From positions 1-11,600 of the forward strand of contig JAJRUK010000212.1 of assembly GCA_024277835.1 (NCBI GenBank): a stretch of 11,600 nucleotides of DNA, read 5' to 3'. Shown here piece after piece: positions 1 to 7,700 of this stretch. Numbering within the stretch: the stretch's first letter is position 1; each line of letters begins with the position of its first letter. Origin of the DNA: Planctomycetota bacterium (lineage in GTDB: Bacteria; Planctomycetota; Phycisphaerae; UBA1845). The notes beneath the pieces were generated by a model. It did no database searches, was not told the origin of the DNA, and saw only the letters and a list, made by a program, of their open reading frames with translations. The position numbers and the translations under genes are program-made.

Positions 1-48
1 GTCTACACGAAGAGACCCAAACGCCGCAGCGAGGACGACGAAAGTTGA
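1..48 (+). CDS. C-terminal end of an upstream gene, possibly a HlyD/MacA-type adaptor (partial)
   Basis: Frame 1 is open from the first base to a TGA at 46-48 and would encode the last 15 residues of a protein, VYTKRPKRRSEDDES. The tail is basic then acidic, as in many disordered C-termini. It stops 46 bases before the ATP-binding cassette gene. In MacAB-like loci the gene before a split MacB ATPase and permease is commonly a periplasmic adaptor (membrane fusion protein), so that identity is the likeliest. Nothing in 15 residues proves it, and a chance open frame this short cannot be excluded. Confidence 0.4.
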   Translation, partial: VYTKRPKRRSEDDES

Positions 49-94
49 CCCACGCTCGCACCGACCGCCAACCACTTTCGACCGAAGTGCTTTC

Positions 95-892
95 ATGATC
101 CAGACCGAGAATCTCCATAAACATTACCACATGGGTGACTCGGTCGTGCATGCGCTCGACGGCGTTGACGTCTCGATCCGACCGGGCGAGTTCGTCAGCC
201 TGACCGGCGCATCGGGGAGCGGAAAAAGCACGCTGATGCACTTGATGGGTTGCCTCGACAGGCCAACGTCTGGCATTCTGCGATTCGATGGCGAAATCAT
301 TGGCCGGCTGGGAGACAAGCAGCTCGCCACGATCCGCAACCAGCGAATCGGATTCGTTTTCCAGACGTTCAACCTGATTAACCGAACGTCCGCGATGGAA
401 AACGTACTCGTCCCGCTCGTCTATACGCGCAAACCCTTCTCCAAAAAAATCGCCCGCGACGCGCTTGACCGCGTCGGACTTGGGAAACGAGCGAGCCACA
501 AACCCAGCGAGATGTCTGGCGGGGAGTGTCAGCGCGTCGCCATCGCCCGGGCTATCGTCAACAACCCAAAGCTCCTGCTGGCTGATGAACCCACCGGCAA
601 CCTCGACACGCGCACCGGCGAGCAGATTATGAACATCTTCCACGACCTTCACGCATCGGGAATGACCATCATTATCGTCACGCACGAAATGGAAGTCGCG
701 GCCCAGGCAGATCGGATGATCCAGATGCGCGACGGAAAAATCGTCGAAGATACCGCCATCGATTCGACTCGTCGCACCGCCATGATCGCCGATACGCAAC
801 AAGCCCAACAGCGGATGTTCCGTGAGAAAACCGGGGCGAGACAATCGCCGCTCGCAGGAAGTCTCACCCCAGACCCCGAGCCGCAAACGTAA
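95..892 (+). CDS. ABC transporter ATP-binding protein, MacB/LolD type
   Basis: A 265-residue nucleotide-binding subunit that would hydrolyse ATP at the inner face of the inner membrane to drive the permease encoded next. Motifs appear in the expected order: Walker A GASGSGKST (38-46), Q-loop Gln90, signature SGGECQRVAIARA (141-153), Walker B LLLADEP (160-166), D-loop GNLD (168-171) and H-loop His197. The spacing and the ADEPTGNLD wording are those of the MacB/LolD/FtsE group. The signature reads SGGEC where SGGQQ is usual, which is a tolerated variant. After about residue 228 there is a polar, proline-containing tail of about 37 residues beyond the family core, probably disordered. ATG at 95 is preferred because it places the usual short strand before Walker A; the Shine-Dalgarno is weak. 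The permease gene follows after 10 bases, so the two are almost surely co-transcribed. The substrate cannot be told: macrolide, peptide, lipoprotein or other. Confidence 0.93.
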   Translation: MIQTENLHKHYHMGDSVVHALDGVDVSIRPGEFVSLTGASGSGKSTLMHLMGCLDRPTSGILRFDGEIIGRLGDKQLATIRNQRIGFVFQTFNLINRTSAMENVLVPLVYTRKPFSKKIARDALDRVGLGKRASHKPSEMSGGECQRVAIARAIVNNPKLLLADEPTGNLDTRTGEQIMNIFHDLHASGMTIIIVTHEMEVAAQADRMIQMRDGKIVEDTAIDSTRRTAMIADTQQAQQRMFREKTGARQSPLAGSLTPDPEPQT

Positions 893-902
893 GAGTACCA
901 CC

Positions 903-2114
903 ATGTTCCACCTACGAATCGCAATGATGGCCATCCGGGGACTCAGGCAGAACCTCCTGCGCACCATGCTCGCAACGCTCGGCGTTGTCATCGGCGTCGG
1001 CGCGGTCATCTCGGCTGTATCGATCCTTGAAGGCGCGGAAAAGGAAATTCTCGGGCGCGTTGAGTCTCTTGGCGCAGACCGTGTGCTCATCTTCAACGGA
1101 TCAGACAGTAAGAGTCACCGGTCTGTTCAGGTAAGCTCGCTGCTTCCTGATGACGCCGACAAGATTACCGACGAGTACCCCAAGCTCATCAAGTCCGTCT
1201 CGCCGCAATACAACGGAGCGGGTCAGACAAAGTATTTTCAAAAAAATGTCAGCGGATCGATCTTGGGCACCACCGAAAGCTACGCCGACATCAACAACTA
1301 CAACGTCGCCCATGGTCGCTTCATCACGCGCGAACACATTCGCGGCAGCGCTATGGTTTGCGTGTTGGGTCACAAAGTCGCGCGTGATCTGTTCGGCGAG
1401 CTGCCCTGCGTCGGGAAGAACGTCAAAATCAACGGGAAGAGCTTCACCGTCATCGGACTCATGGAAGAGCGCGGCGCGATCGGGTTCGTCGAGGTCGACA
1501 ATCAAGTCATCATCCCAGTCACGACGGCGATGGGGCGCATGTTCGGCGCGCGACACCTGACGATGCTCGTCGCGCAATGCGCCAGCGCCGAACTCGTCCC
1601 CGCGTGCATCGACGGGATCAAGAAAACCTTAAGAGCGAGCCACCGCATCCGCGCTGGCGAAGATGACGACTTTCAGGTTTTCACGCAAGACCAATTCAAG
1701 CAATCACTCGGACAGGTCGCGTTGATTTTCGGTGTTGTGCTGTACAGTATCGCGGGGATTTCGATCGTGGTTGGCGCGATCGGTATTATGAACATCATGC
1801 TCGTCTCCGTCACCGAGCGCACGCGCGAAATCGGCGTACGCATCGCCGTCGGAGCAAGACGCTGGGACATTCTCAAGCAATTCCTCACCGAAGCGAGCAT
1901 CATCAGTTGCCTTGGCGGCGTCATGGGCGTCGTCTGCGGATGGGCGATGGCCAACTTCCTCAGCAAGTTCACGGGGGTGTTCAAAGTATACACACCGCCG
2001 GAATACATCGTCCTAGCACTTGCTATGGCAGCCATCGTGGGAATCATCAGCGGAATCTACCCCGCCATCCGCGCCGCCCGCCTCGACCCGGTTCAGGCGC
2101 TGCGATATGAATAG
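903..2114 (+). CDS. ABC transporter permease, MacB/FtsX type
   Basis: A 403-residue membrane subunit, partner of the preceding ATPase. Architecture: one N-terminal membrane helix (about residues 18-40, with ATLGVVIGVGAVI), a large extracytoplasmic domain (about 45-265, MacB periplasmic-core type), then three C-terminal membrane helices (about 272-300, 332-354 and 367-387) of the FtsX domain. The conserved cytoplasmic segment SVTERTREIGVRIAVGAR (302-319) and the C-terminal YPAIRAARLDPVQALRYE are hallmarks of MacB-type permeases. An in-frame upstream ATG at 822 lies inside the ATPase gene; the ATG at 903 is chosen because it begins directly with the family's N-terminus (MFHLRIAMMAIRGLRQNLLR) and leaves a 10-base gap. 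Such permeases act as mechanotransmission exporters with a periplasmic adaptor rather than as simple channels, which fits a possible adaptor gene ending at 48. The gene ends 28 bases from the convergent gene; no terminator is visible between them. Confidence 0.93.
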   Translation: MFHLRIAMMAIRGLRQNLLRTMLATLGVVIGVGAVISAVSILEGAEKEILGRVESLGADRVLIFNGSDSKSHRSVQVSSLLPDDADKITDEYPKLIKSVSPQYNGAGQTKYFQKNVSGSILGTTESYADINNYNVAHGRFITREHIRGSAMVCVLGHKVARDLFGELPCVGKNVKINGKSFTVIGLMEERGAIGFVEVDNQVIIPVTTAMGRMFGARHLTMLVAQCASAELVPACIDGIKKTLRASHRIRAGEDDDFQVFTQDQFKQSLGQVALIFGVVLYSIAGISIVVGAIGIMNIMLVSVTERTREIGVRIAVGARRWDILKQFLTEASIISCLGGVMGVVCGWAMANFLSKFTGVFKVYTPPEYIVLALAMAAIVGIISGIYPAIRAARLDPVQALRYE

Positions 2115-2142
2115 AATTGCGTTTGCAGTTCGCCTTGCGAGG

Positions 2143-2718
2143 CTATGGCCCTATGCCTCCGTTGATTGGTGAAGTCAGTTGCCGAAGCACTACGTCGAGA
2201 TTATCTGGTGCCAGCACATTGCCGCTCGCCGTACCGTAATCTCCCTCCACAGCCTCGTGATAGGAAAATGTAACACTCCCGCCGATGCCTAAATCACTGT
2301 TTCCTTTCGCACTAAACAGATGCAACGAGCATGGCACAAGCGGCAATCCGCCTGGCGTCGGATAGTTGGATATCTCAGTGTGGCGACCGGGATATCGAAA
2401 CCAAATCCACGGAGGAGCTTTCAACTCCCACCTTTCCGCGCCCACAACGCCACCACATGCCGAGCATGTAAACGTCACCTTCGCCCGAAGAATTCCGCGC
2501 GGACAAAACACGAACAAAACGGCGGCAACCAGTGCTACAACAACCGCGCGCTTCATCCAAACGCGCTTCCAGCTTACGTCACCAACCCGGTACGTCTCTA
2601 CGTCCGCCGAATCAAACGCCTGCCCGCACTCCGGACACACCGCCGTCGGCAACCCGCGCAACCTGTACCCGCAGCCAAGGCAATACGCTTCATCAAGAGA
2701 GTGAACTGTTTCCGGCAT
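2143..2718 (-). CDS. zinc-ribbon membrane-anchored protein of unknown function
   Basis: A 191-residue protein. Residues 13-31 form a zinc-ribbon, CLGC...CPEC (Cys13, 16, 28, 31), with the GYRLRGLP wording seen repeatedly in small planctomycete proteins (family impression, not a search). One hydrophobic segment at about 57-73 (RAVVVALVAAVLFVFC) would anchor it, with the ribbon in the cytoplasm. The outer part carries another CxxC (Cys85, 88) and a lone Cys130, then a region rich in beta-formers and glycine. Function is unknown; this type of ribbon is usually thought to be structural. The ATG at 2716-2718 is chosen over an upstream GTG at 2757 because an AGGG lies just before it and the GTG adds only an unconserved basic leader. 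It follows the TPR gene in the same direction by 95 bases and might share its transcript. It converges on the ABC operon, so a functional link to that operon is not implied. Confidence 0.78.
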   Translation of the reverse strand: MPETVHSLDEAYCLGCGYRLRGLPTAVCPECGQAFDSADVETYRVGDVSWKRVWMKRAVVVALVAAVLFVFCPRGILRAKVTFTCSACGGVVGAERWELKAPPWIWFRYPGRHTEISNYPTPGGLPLVPCSLHLFSAKGNSDLGIGGSVTFSYHEAVEGDYGTASGNVLAPDNLDVVLRQLTSPINGGIGP

Positions 2719-2813
2719 GCTAACCCTACAAGCACCTCGCACCGGTTTGCCCGGCACGAAATCATTGCACTGAAACAGGGACAGGTCAAGAAGGCGTGAT
2801 CAAGGCAAGAAAA

Positions 2814-3851
2814 CTACGGAGCCGATTTGCTCGCAACTGGTGCGTTCAAGCGGATCAACCACTCTTTCGCGGTCGCGTTGTCAGCGTCACGAGTTAGCAG
2901 GTCTTCAAAAGCGGCGATGGCATCGTCCTTGCGACCGACCTCCGCGAGCGTCACCGCGTATTTCTCTAGTAGCGAAACAGGCGTCCGAGGCTCTGTCGCC
3001 TCAACCCCCGTTTCAAGAATGCCAAGCGTATCAAACTTCGCAGCGCGCCGAGCTACATCCGCCCGCTCCTCTACATACTTCGCAAGGCGAAGATATTCGT
3101 CGCCGCCCGCGCCCGTCGCAGCAAGCTTGTTCTGGAGAATCGTAATCAACTGCGCATATCGCAAGATCACATCTTCTAATGGCGCTCGAACGCCCGCCCG
3201 CTCGCTCGCCAGCGCCTTCGCTCGCTCAACAGCCAAGACGGCCGTGCTATCTGCTTCGCGCCACTGCTGGTCCGCAGCCAACACGCGCGCAAGGTGCGCC
3301 AGATGCGCTACATCATCGCCCCCACCGACCTGCACCGCCTGCCGCGCAAGACGAACCGCATCAGCCATCGCTCCTCGCCGAGACGCACACATCGACAGGC
3401 CATGGTAAATGCCCGAGTCCGTCGAGTTCAGGTCAACAGCCGCCAGGTAGTACGAATTCGCAAGATTCGGAAACTCACCAACGAACAAATCGCCAAGCGT
3501 ACAAAACGCCCGCCATTCGTTCTTGCCCTCGCGCGTATCGACAAACGCGCGAAGCTTCGCTGCGGCCTCGCTCGTCTGCCCCATCAGGAAAAACGCCCGA
3601 CCATACAAATACGGCAGCCAAACATTCCCCGGGTCGTGCGTCTCAATCGCAACGATCTTCTTGTTGACCTCGGCCAGCGCTTCGCGCGAAACAGGACGCT
3701 CGGGAAGCGCCTCCGCTCGGTCCAAACCGGCCTTCGCCTCAGCGACCGCTTGTTCCACAGAGAAAGGAGCCGGTTTCGCGTCGTCCTGCGCGACCGCACA
3801 TCCGGCAAACGCTAGAACAGTCAGGACTACAATGGAGGTTCGTTGGTTCAT
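2814..3851 (-). CDS. exported tetratricopeptide-repeat protein, possible lipoprotein
   Basis: A 345-residue protein whose N-terminus is a signal peptide (MNQRTSIVVLTVLAFAGCAVAQ). It can be read as a lipoprotein signal with FAGC before Cys18 (an imperfect lipobox, Phe at -3) or as a signal-peptidase I site after AVA at 19-21. The mature part is alpha-helical and alanine-rich. Recognisable TPR-like helical pairs lie near 78-108, 112-145, 146-177, 180-212 and 294-327, the last being clearest (YAVTLAEVGRKDDAIAAFEDLL). TPR arrays bind proteins; no catalytic motif is visible, so a scaffold or assembly role in the periplasm is the most one can say. The ATG at 3849-3851 is chosen because it begins the signal peptide; an in-frame extension to 3935 would run through the palindromic repeat upstream. 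Transcription must start inside or beyond that repeat, which ends 11-18 bases from the start codon. It lies downstream of fliS but is separated by the repeat, so flagellar involvement is not shown. Confidence 0.85.
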   Translation of the reverse strand: MNQRTSIVVLTVLAFAGCAVAQDDAKPAPFSVEQAVAEAKAGLDRAEALPERPVSREALAEVNKKIVAIETHDPGNVWLPYLYGRAFFLMGQTSEAAAKLRAFVDTREGKNEWRAFCTLGDLFVGEFPNLANSYYLAAVDLNSTDSGIYHGLSMCASRRGAMADAVRLARQAVQVGGGDDVAHLAHLARVLAADQQWREADSTAVLAVERAKALASERAGVRAPLEDVILRYAQLITILQNKLAATGAGGDEYLRLAKYVEERADVARRAAKFDTLGILETGVEATEPRTPVSLLEKYAVTLAEVGRKDDAIAAFEDLLTRDADNATAKEWLIRLNAPVASKSAP

Positions 3852-3862
3852 GATATGGTCAT

Positions 3863-3989
3863 CTAAAGACTGTTGAAAAAGTGTGGCACCGGCTTGTACA
3901 CCGGTGCGATATCTCCTTGTTGCGGGGTCTAGCACCGGTTACAAACCGGTGCCACACGGAAAAACTTCGTTTTTCAACAGGCTGTTTAG
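3863..3989. repeat. nested palindromic repeat element (REPIN/MITE-like)
   Basis: A 127-base non-coding element built of nested inverted repeats. The outer pair is CTGTTGAAAAA (3870-3880) and its exact complement TTTTTCAACAG (3970-3980); the match resumes outward as CTAAA (3863-3867) / TTTAG (3985-3989). The next pair is GTGTGGCACCGG (3881-3892) with CCGGTGCCACAC (3946-3957), 12 of 12. Inside these are two separate hairpins: GCACCGG / CCGGTGC (3886-3892 / 3901-3907, 8-nt loop) and GCACCGGTT / AACCGGTGC (3932-3940 / 3944-3952, 3-nt loop). A third hairpin, GAAAAAC / GTTTTTC (3959-3965 / 3969-3975), lies in the right end. Two REP-like hairpins in inverted orientation is the layout of a REPIN; the outer arms look like ends of a transposable element, making a non-autonomous MITE the alternative. 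No transposase frame is inside. It occupies the 5' region of the TPR gene. Confidence 0.85.
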
Positions 3990-4125
3990 GGCTACCCATC
4001 TATCGGCACGCCAATCGCGTTCGATCCACAGTGACTATAGCGCCGCCAATCCCACCGGGCAATTTCGCAGCATCGGAACCAGAGAAAAAAGAAATGACTC
4101 GCCGCAGGCAGCAGTGATGAACGCC

Positions 4126-4644
4126 CTACCCCTCAGCCGAGAACCCAACCCCGACCTCACCCCCGACCTGACCCCCGACCGTATCCCCGACCTCACCCTC
4201 GACCGTATCCCCGGCCCCCGCCGATTTCTTCGCAGAAAGAGTCACCGTGTCACGATCTGCCTGACGGATGCGGCCAACCTTCTCGACCAGAATCTGCCAC
4301 GTCTCGCGCTCAACGCGAAGCACCTTCACGGCGTCGTCGATGCACGACGTATCCCGCTGAACATTCGCGTCCAGAAGCTTTCGGTAGAGAAAGTTGTAGA
4401 TCGACGCCACCCGCCGACAAAGCTCCGGGTTCACGTCATACCGAAGGCCGCTCTGCATCTCGATGATGATATTTTGAGCACGCGTGAGCTTCTCATGCGA
4501 CGTCTCGTAATCCTTCACTGAAAGCGCGTCCTTCGCCTGCAGCGCATAACGGATCGCCCCGTCGTACAGCATCAGATGAAGCTGCTCGGGCGTGGCGGTC
4601 ATCACCGCGTCTCGAAGGTATTGGTTTGGCTGAGAATCACTCAT
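4126..4644 (-). CDS. fliS: flagellin export chaperone FliS, with extended C-terminal tail
   Basis: A 172-residue cytoplasmic chaperone that would bind the C-terminus of newly made flagellin, keep it from polymerising and deliver it to the flagellar export gate. The N-terminal half carries the family pattern YLRDAVMTATPEQLHLMLYDGA (9-30), followed by helices ending near residue 125 (ETWQILVEKVGRI). FliS proteins are usually about 125-140 residues, so the core is complete and about 45 residues are extra. The extra tail is low-complexity: GDTV EGEV GDTV GGQV GGEV, encoded by a 12-bp tandem repeat, and probably disordered. The start ATG (4642-4644) begins directly with the family N-terminus; no good Shine-Dalgarno is seen, and a hairpin lies 16 bases upstream. 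It follows fliD in the same direction after 141 bases, the usual fliD-fliS order. Confidence 0.93.
   Translation of the reverse strand: MSDSQPNQYLRDAVMTATPEQLHLMLYDGAIRYALQAKDALSVKDYETSHEKLTRAQNIIIEMQSGLRYDVNPELCRRVASIYNFLYRKLLDANVQRDTSCIDDAVKVLRVERETWQILVEKVGRIRQADRDTVTLSAKKSAGAGDTVEGEVGDTVGGQVGGEVGVGFSAEG
4149..4208. repeat. 12-bp tandem repeat in the 3' end of fliS
   Basis: Five consecutive 12-base units of the form CCCCGACCTCAC or CCCCGACCGTAT: 4149-4160, 4161-4172, 4173-4184, 4185-4196 and 4197-4208, each differing from its type at no more than one base. The array keeps the frame of fliS and encodes on the - strand the four-residue repeats GDTV, EGEV, GDTV, GGQV and GGEV. Because the unit is a multiple of three, gain or loss of units would change tail length without a frameshift. 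Confidence 0.85.
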
Positions 4645-4660
4645 GGCGCACGGTAATATC

Positions 4661-4692
4661 GGTCACGAGCGAACCCCGGATGACTTGTGACC
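4661..4692 (-). promoter_or_regulatory. leader hairpin upstream of fliS
   Basis: Read on the - strand, GGTCACAAG (4692-4684) can pair with CTCGTGACC (4669-4661), eight pairs and one mismatch, with a 14-nt loop. It ends 16 bases before the fliS start, in the 141-base fliD-fliS gap. It could stabilise the message or affect ribosome access; with no U-run after it, it is not a standard terminator. Confidence 0.35.
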
Positions 4693-4785
4693 TCGCTTCG
4701 CACTCTTCTGAACGCGCAAAAAATGCGCACTACACGCATACGCGACGGGATACGCCTCAAGACGAGGTTGAGTTGGTTGGCTAGG

Positions 4786-7700
4786 CTACCCACGAATCTG
4801 CGTGAGCTGGTTCAACGCGTTCTGCTGCCCCTGCAACGAGGCGAGCGCCGTTTCCAACCCCACGAACTGTCGCTCCAACCGCTGCCGCTTCCCCGCGATC
4901 AACAGATTCAGACGTGCAATCCGTTCATTCAGGACTTCCTGCTGATCACCAAGCAGACCGTCCTTCCGCGTAAGCAGCCCGTCGAAATCATCCGTCAGTC
5001 CGTCGAGCGTCTCCTGAATCACCGCCCCGAACCCGGTCTCGGCGCGACCGAACAGGTCTTCGACAAGCTCCGGCGACTCCGCCAACGCCTCTCGAAAGCG
5101 CGTTTCGTCGAATTGAAGGCGACTGCCCGCCCCGACGCGAATCCCCACCTGGAACATCCGCGACATCGCCACCGGAACGCCTTGAATCTGACGCGTCATC
5201 GTACGCTGCAAGCGATTGCGAATTTGATCCGGAACGGCGTCGCCGAACAGCGGCCCGCGTTCAAACGTATCGCTATTGAAACTCGTCGCGTCGTTGATGT
5301 CAGCTTGCAGCCCGTTGTACGCATCGACGAAACTCTGAATACTGTTCACGATCGAGTCCACGTCCTGGTTGGCTGTAATTTCGACATCTTCTTCGGACGT
5401 CGAAAGCAGTTCGATCGACACGCCTGGTATGATATCATCCAGCGTGTTCGATGAGCTAGTCACAAGTCGCGACGACGCTCCCTCACCAAGCGAAACCGAA
5501 ACCACCGCGTCCTGAGCGCGTGCGAGTGTCTCAAGGCCAAGGTCCAGACCCGTCGAGTCGATCACAAGCGCCCCCCGCCGACCGGCGACCCCCGACGTTA
5601 TTGACAAGCTATAGGGATTGATCGAACCGCCGTCGTTGAGAACCGAGACCGAAATCCCCGCACCAAGTGACGCAAGCTCACCAGCGAGGTCTTCAAGTGT
5701 CGTACCCGGACCCGTCGTTACGCGAAACTCGTACGAACCGTCGATACTGTTTTCGCCCTCCTTGGACGTACCGGCAAGCTGTAACTGGGCGGCAGTCGTC
5801 CCGCCGTCGCGATCTTCAATCTTCAGAGGAAGGCTTCCGTCCGCGCTATCGGACACGAGAATTCCATCCCCGTTGTCGTTGATGCGAGCGGTAATCGTGC
5901 CGCCACCGGCGGCGTTGATCGCGTCGATCACACCGCCAACATTCGTCGTCTGGTCCGTAAGGTTGACGATATGAAACTGACCTTTCGAGTCGATTAACTC
6001 AAAACTCCCCGAAGAAATCCCCGCGCCGCCGCGAAGATCGGACAACAACGTTTGTCGAGAAATATACTGACGCTGCAGATTGCCGCTTTCGATCGTTCCG
6101 CGAGCTGTAGCTTCGTGCGTTCCGGCGATGTTGAGTTGCTGAGCAAGACGACCGGACGTATCGCTGATACGAACTGTCCCCGACCCTCCCGACTCGTCGC
6201 GAATCGATATCCCGCTCCCCGACGAACTCACCGAAGCGGCAAGACCAAGCGAGTCCGCCGAGTTAATCAGATCAATCACATCCTGAACCGTTTCCGCCGA
6301 CGAAAAATCGATACTCGCGGTCTGATTCAATCCGTCCGTGAACGAAACGACTCCGGCATCCACGCCGCTACCGCCGTTCAGCGTCCTCAGCAGTGTCGTA
6401 TTCAACCCGGAAACCAGTCGCTGAGAAATGAAAGGATCGTTGGTCGAAAATGTCACGTCCTTCAAGCCCAGATCGAGCGCCGTCTGCGACACCCGCCCGC
6501 TGTCGTCCTGACCTTGCGAAACGGTCACCTGATTATCAAAACCAAGCGCTCGCAGCGTAATCCCCTTGCCATCCGCCGAGATCGATGCATTGACCAACCC
6601 GTCGTTCCCGGAAGCATAGTTGATCGCACGAATCACATCGCCGATCGTCGATACGCGCGAAACATCCCGACCAATAATCGAACCCTCCTCGGTTTCTTCA
6701 GCAATCCCGAAGTCCTCAGCCAGGTTGCCCGTGACGTCCTCCACTTTGAAAAGCGGCAACGGTCGATCATCACCCTCGATACGCGCCGGAACGTCCGTCG
6801 TTTCCGTGAGCTGTAGCTGCGAGTTCACAACCGTTGCTTTCACACTCAGACCCGCGTCATTAATCGCCGTCTCAACGTCGAGGACGGTAATGGCGTTCGT
6901 AAGATCGACTTCTGCCGATGCCCCCGTCCGATCGGTGATGCGAATCACGCCCGTTCGAATCCCGTCACCGTTGTTGAGCGTGCGCAGATCTGCGCTACGC
7001 TTAAGCGCGTCGGTTAGTAGAACATCAAAGTCGCCCAGGTTCGTCGAGAACGATAAATCGCTTCCTGTTCGCCCAAGTGCCGTGAGTCGATCCACACCGT
7101 TCCCGTCGTTTAGTGACGAGAGCAGCGCATCCATCGTTAGCTGAATCACATTCGACCCGTCAATCCGACCCGAGTTCACGCTCCCGGCGATCCCCAAATC
7201 CTTCGCCGTCGATCCGCCAGATACGTCGGCCACGATCAACTTTCCTGACCCGTCAGACACGTCCTCGATCACGAGTCGATCGCCCGTCGCACCGTTCGAT
7301 CCCACACCCGTCACGCTCGCACGCACGTCAATCGCGTCGCTCGCATTGATCGCTTCGATCACGTCCTCAACGGTGAACGCCCTTCGCAGATCAATCTCGG
7401 TACTCTCACCGGCGCGATCCGTAATCTGAATCACACCGCGACGAACGCCGCGACCGCCGTTTAACGCATCAAGGTCCGTCCCGCCATTGACTCTGCCGTT
7501 CCCAAGTTCAATGGAAATCGTACCCACGCCGACCGAACTTTGGTCGGTATCCGCGAACCCGCGCGTGATCAGCGAATTGTTCGACACAAGCGAAAAAACG
7601 CGAAGACGTGCGCTCCCCGGAAGTGTCCTTTCGCTCGCCCTCGCGACCAGCACACTCTCGTTAGAACTGGTCGCGGAAAATTGTTTGAAAAAAGAGGACT

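Noticed and set aside
822..902. Upstream in-frame start for the ABC permease overlapping the ATPase gene
   Set aside because: The 27 extra residues are polar and lie inside the ATPase coding region; the family N-terminus begins at the ATG at 903.
2739..2757. GCACCGGTTTGCCCGGCAC, resembling the hairpins of the 3863-3989 element
   Set aside because: Its arms do not pair well and none of the flanking repeats is present; could be a decayed copy but is not separable from chance.
3852..3935. N-terminal extension of the TPR protein
   Set aside because: It would translate the palindromic repeat and bury the signal peptide; the ATG at 3849-3851 starts the signal peptide directly.
3881..3957. CRISPR or riboswitch interpretation of the repeated GCACCGG words
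   Set aside because: Only two hairpin units in inverted, not direct, orientation, with no spacers and no conserved aptamer pattern.
4714..4728. GCGCA / TGCGC hairpin as the fliD terminator
   Set aside because: The stem is only five pairs and the A/T run is in the loop, not after the stem.
4687..5454. Long + strand open frames opposite fliD (also 6052-6816, 6620-7144, 7540-8316)
   Set aside because: They are antisense shadows of a recognisable fliD frame; their translations are arginine- and serine-rich with no family features, which is typical of GC-rich antisense frames.
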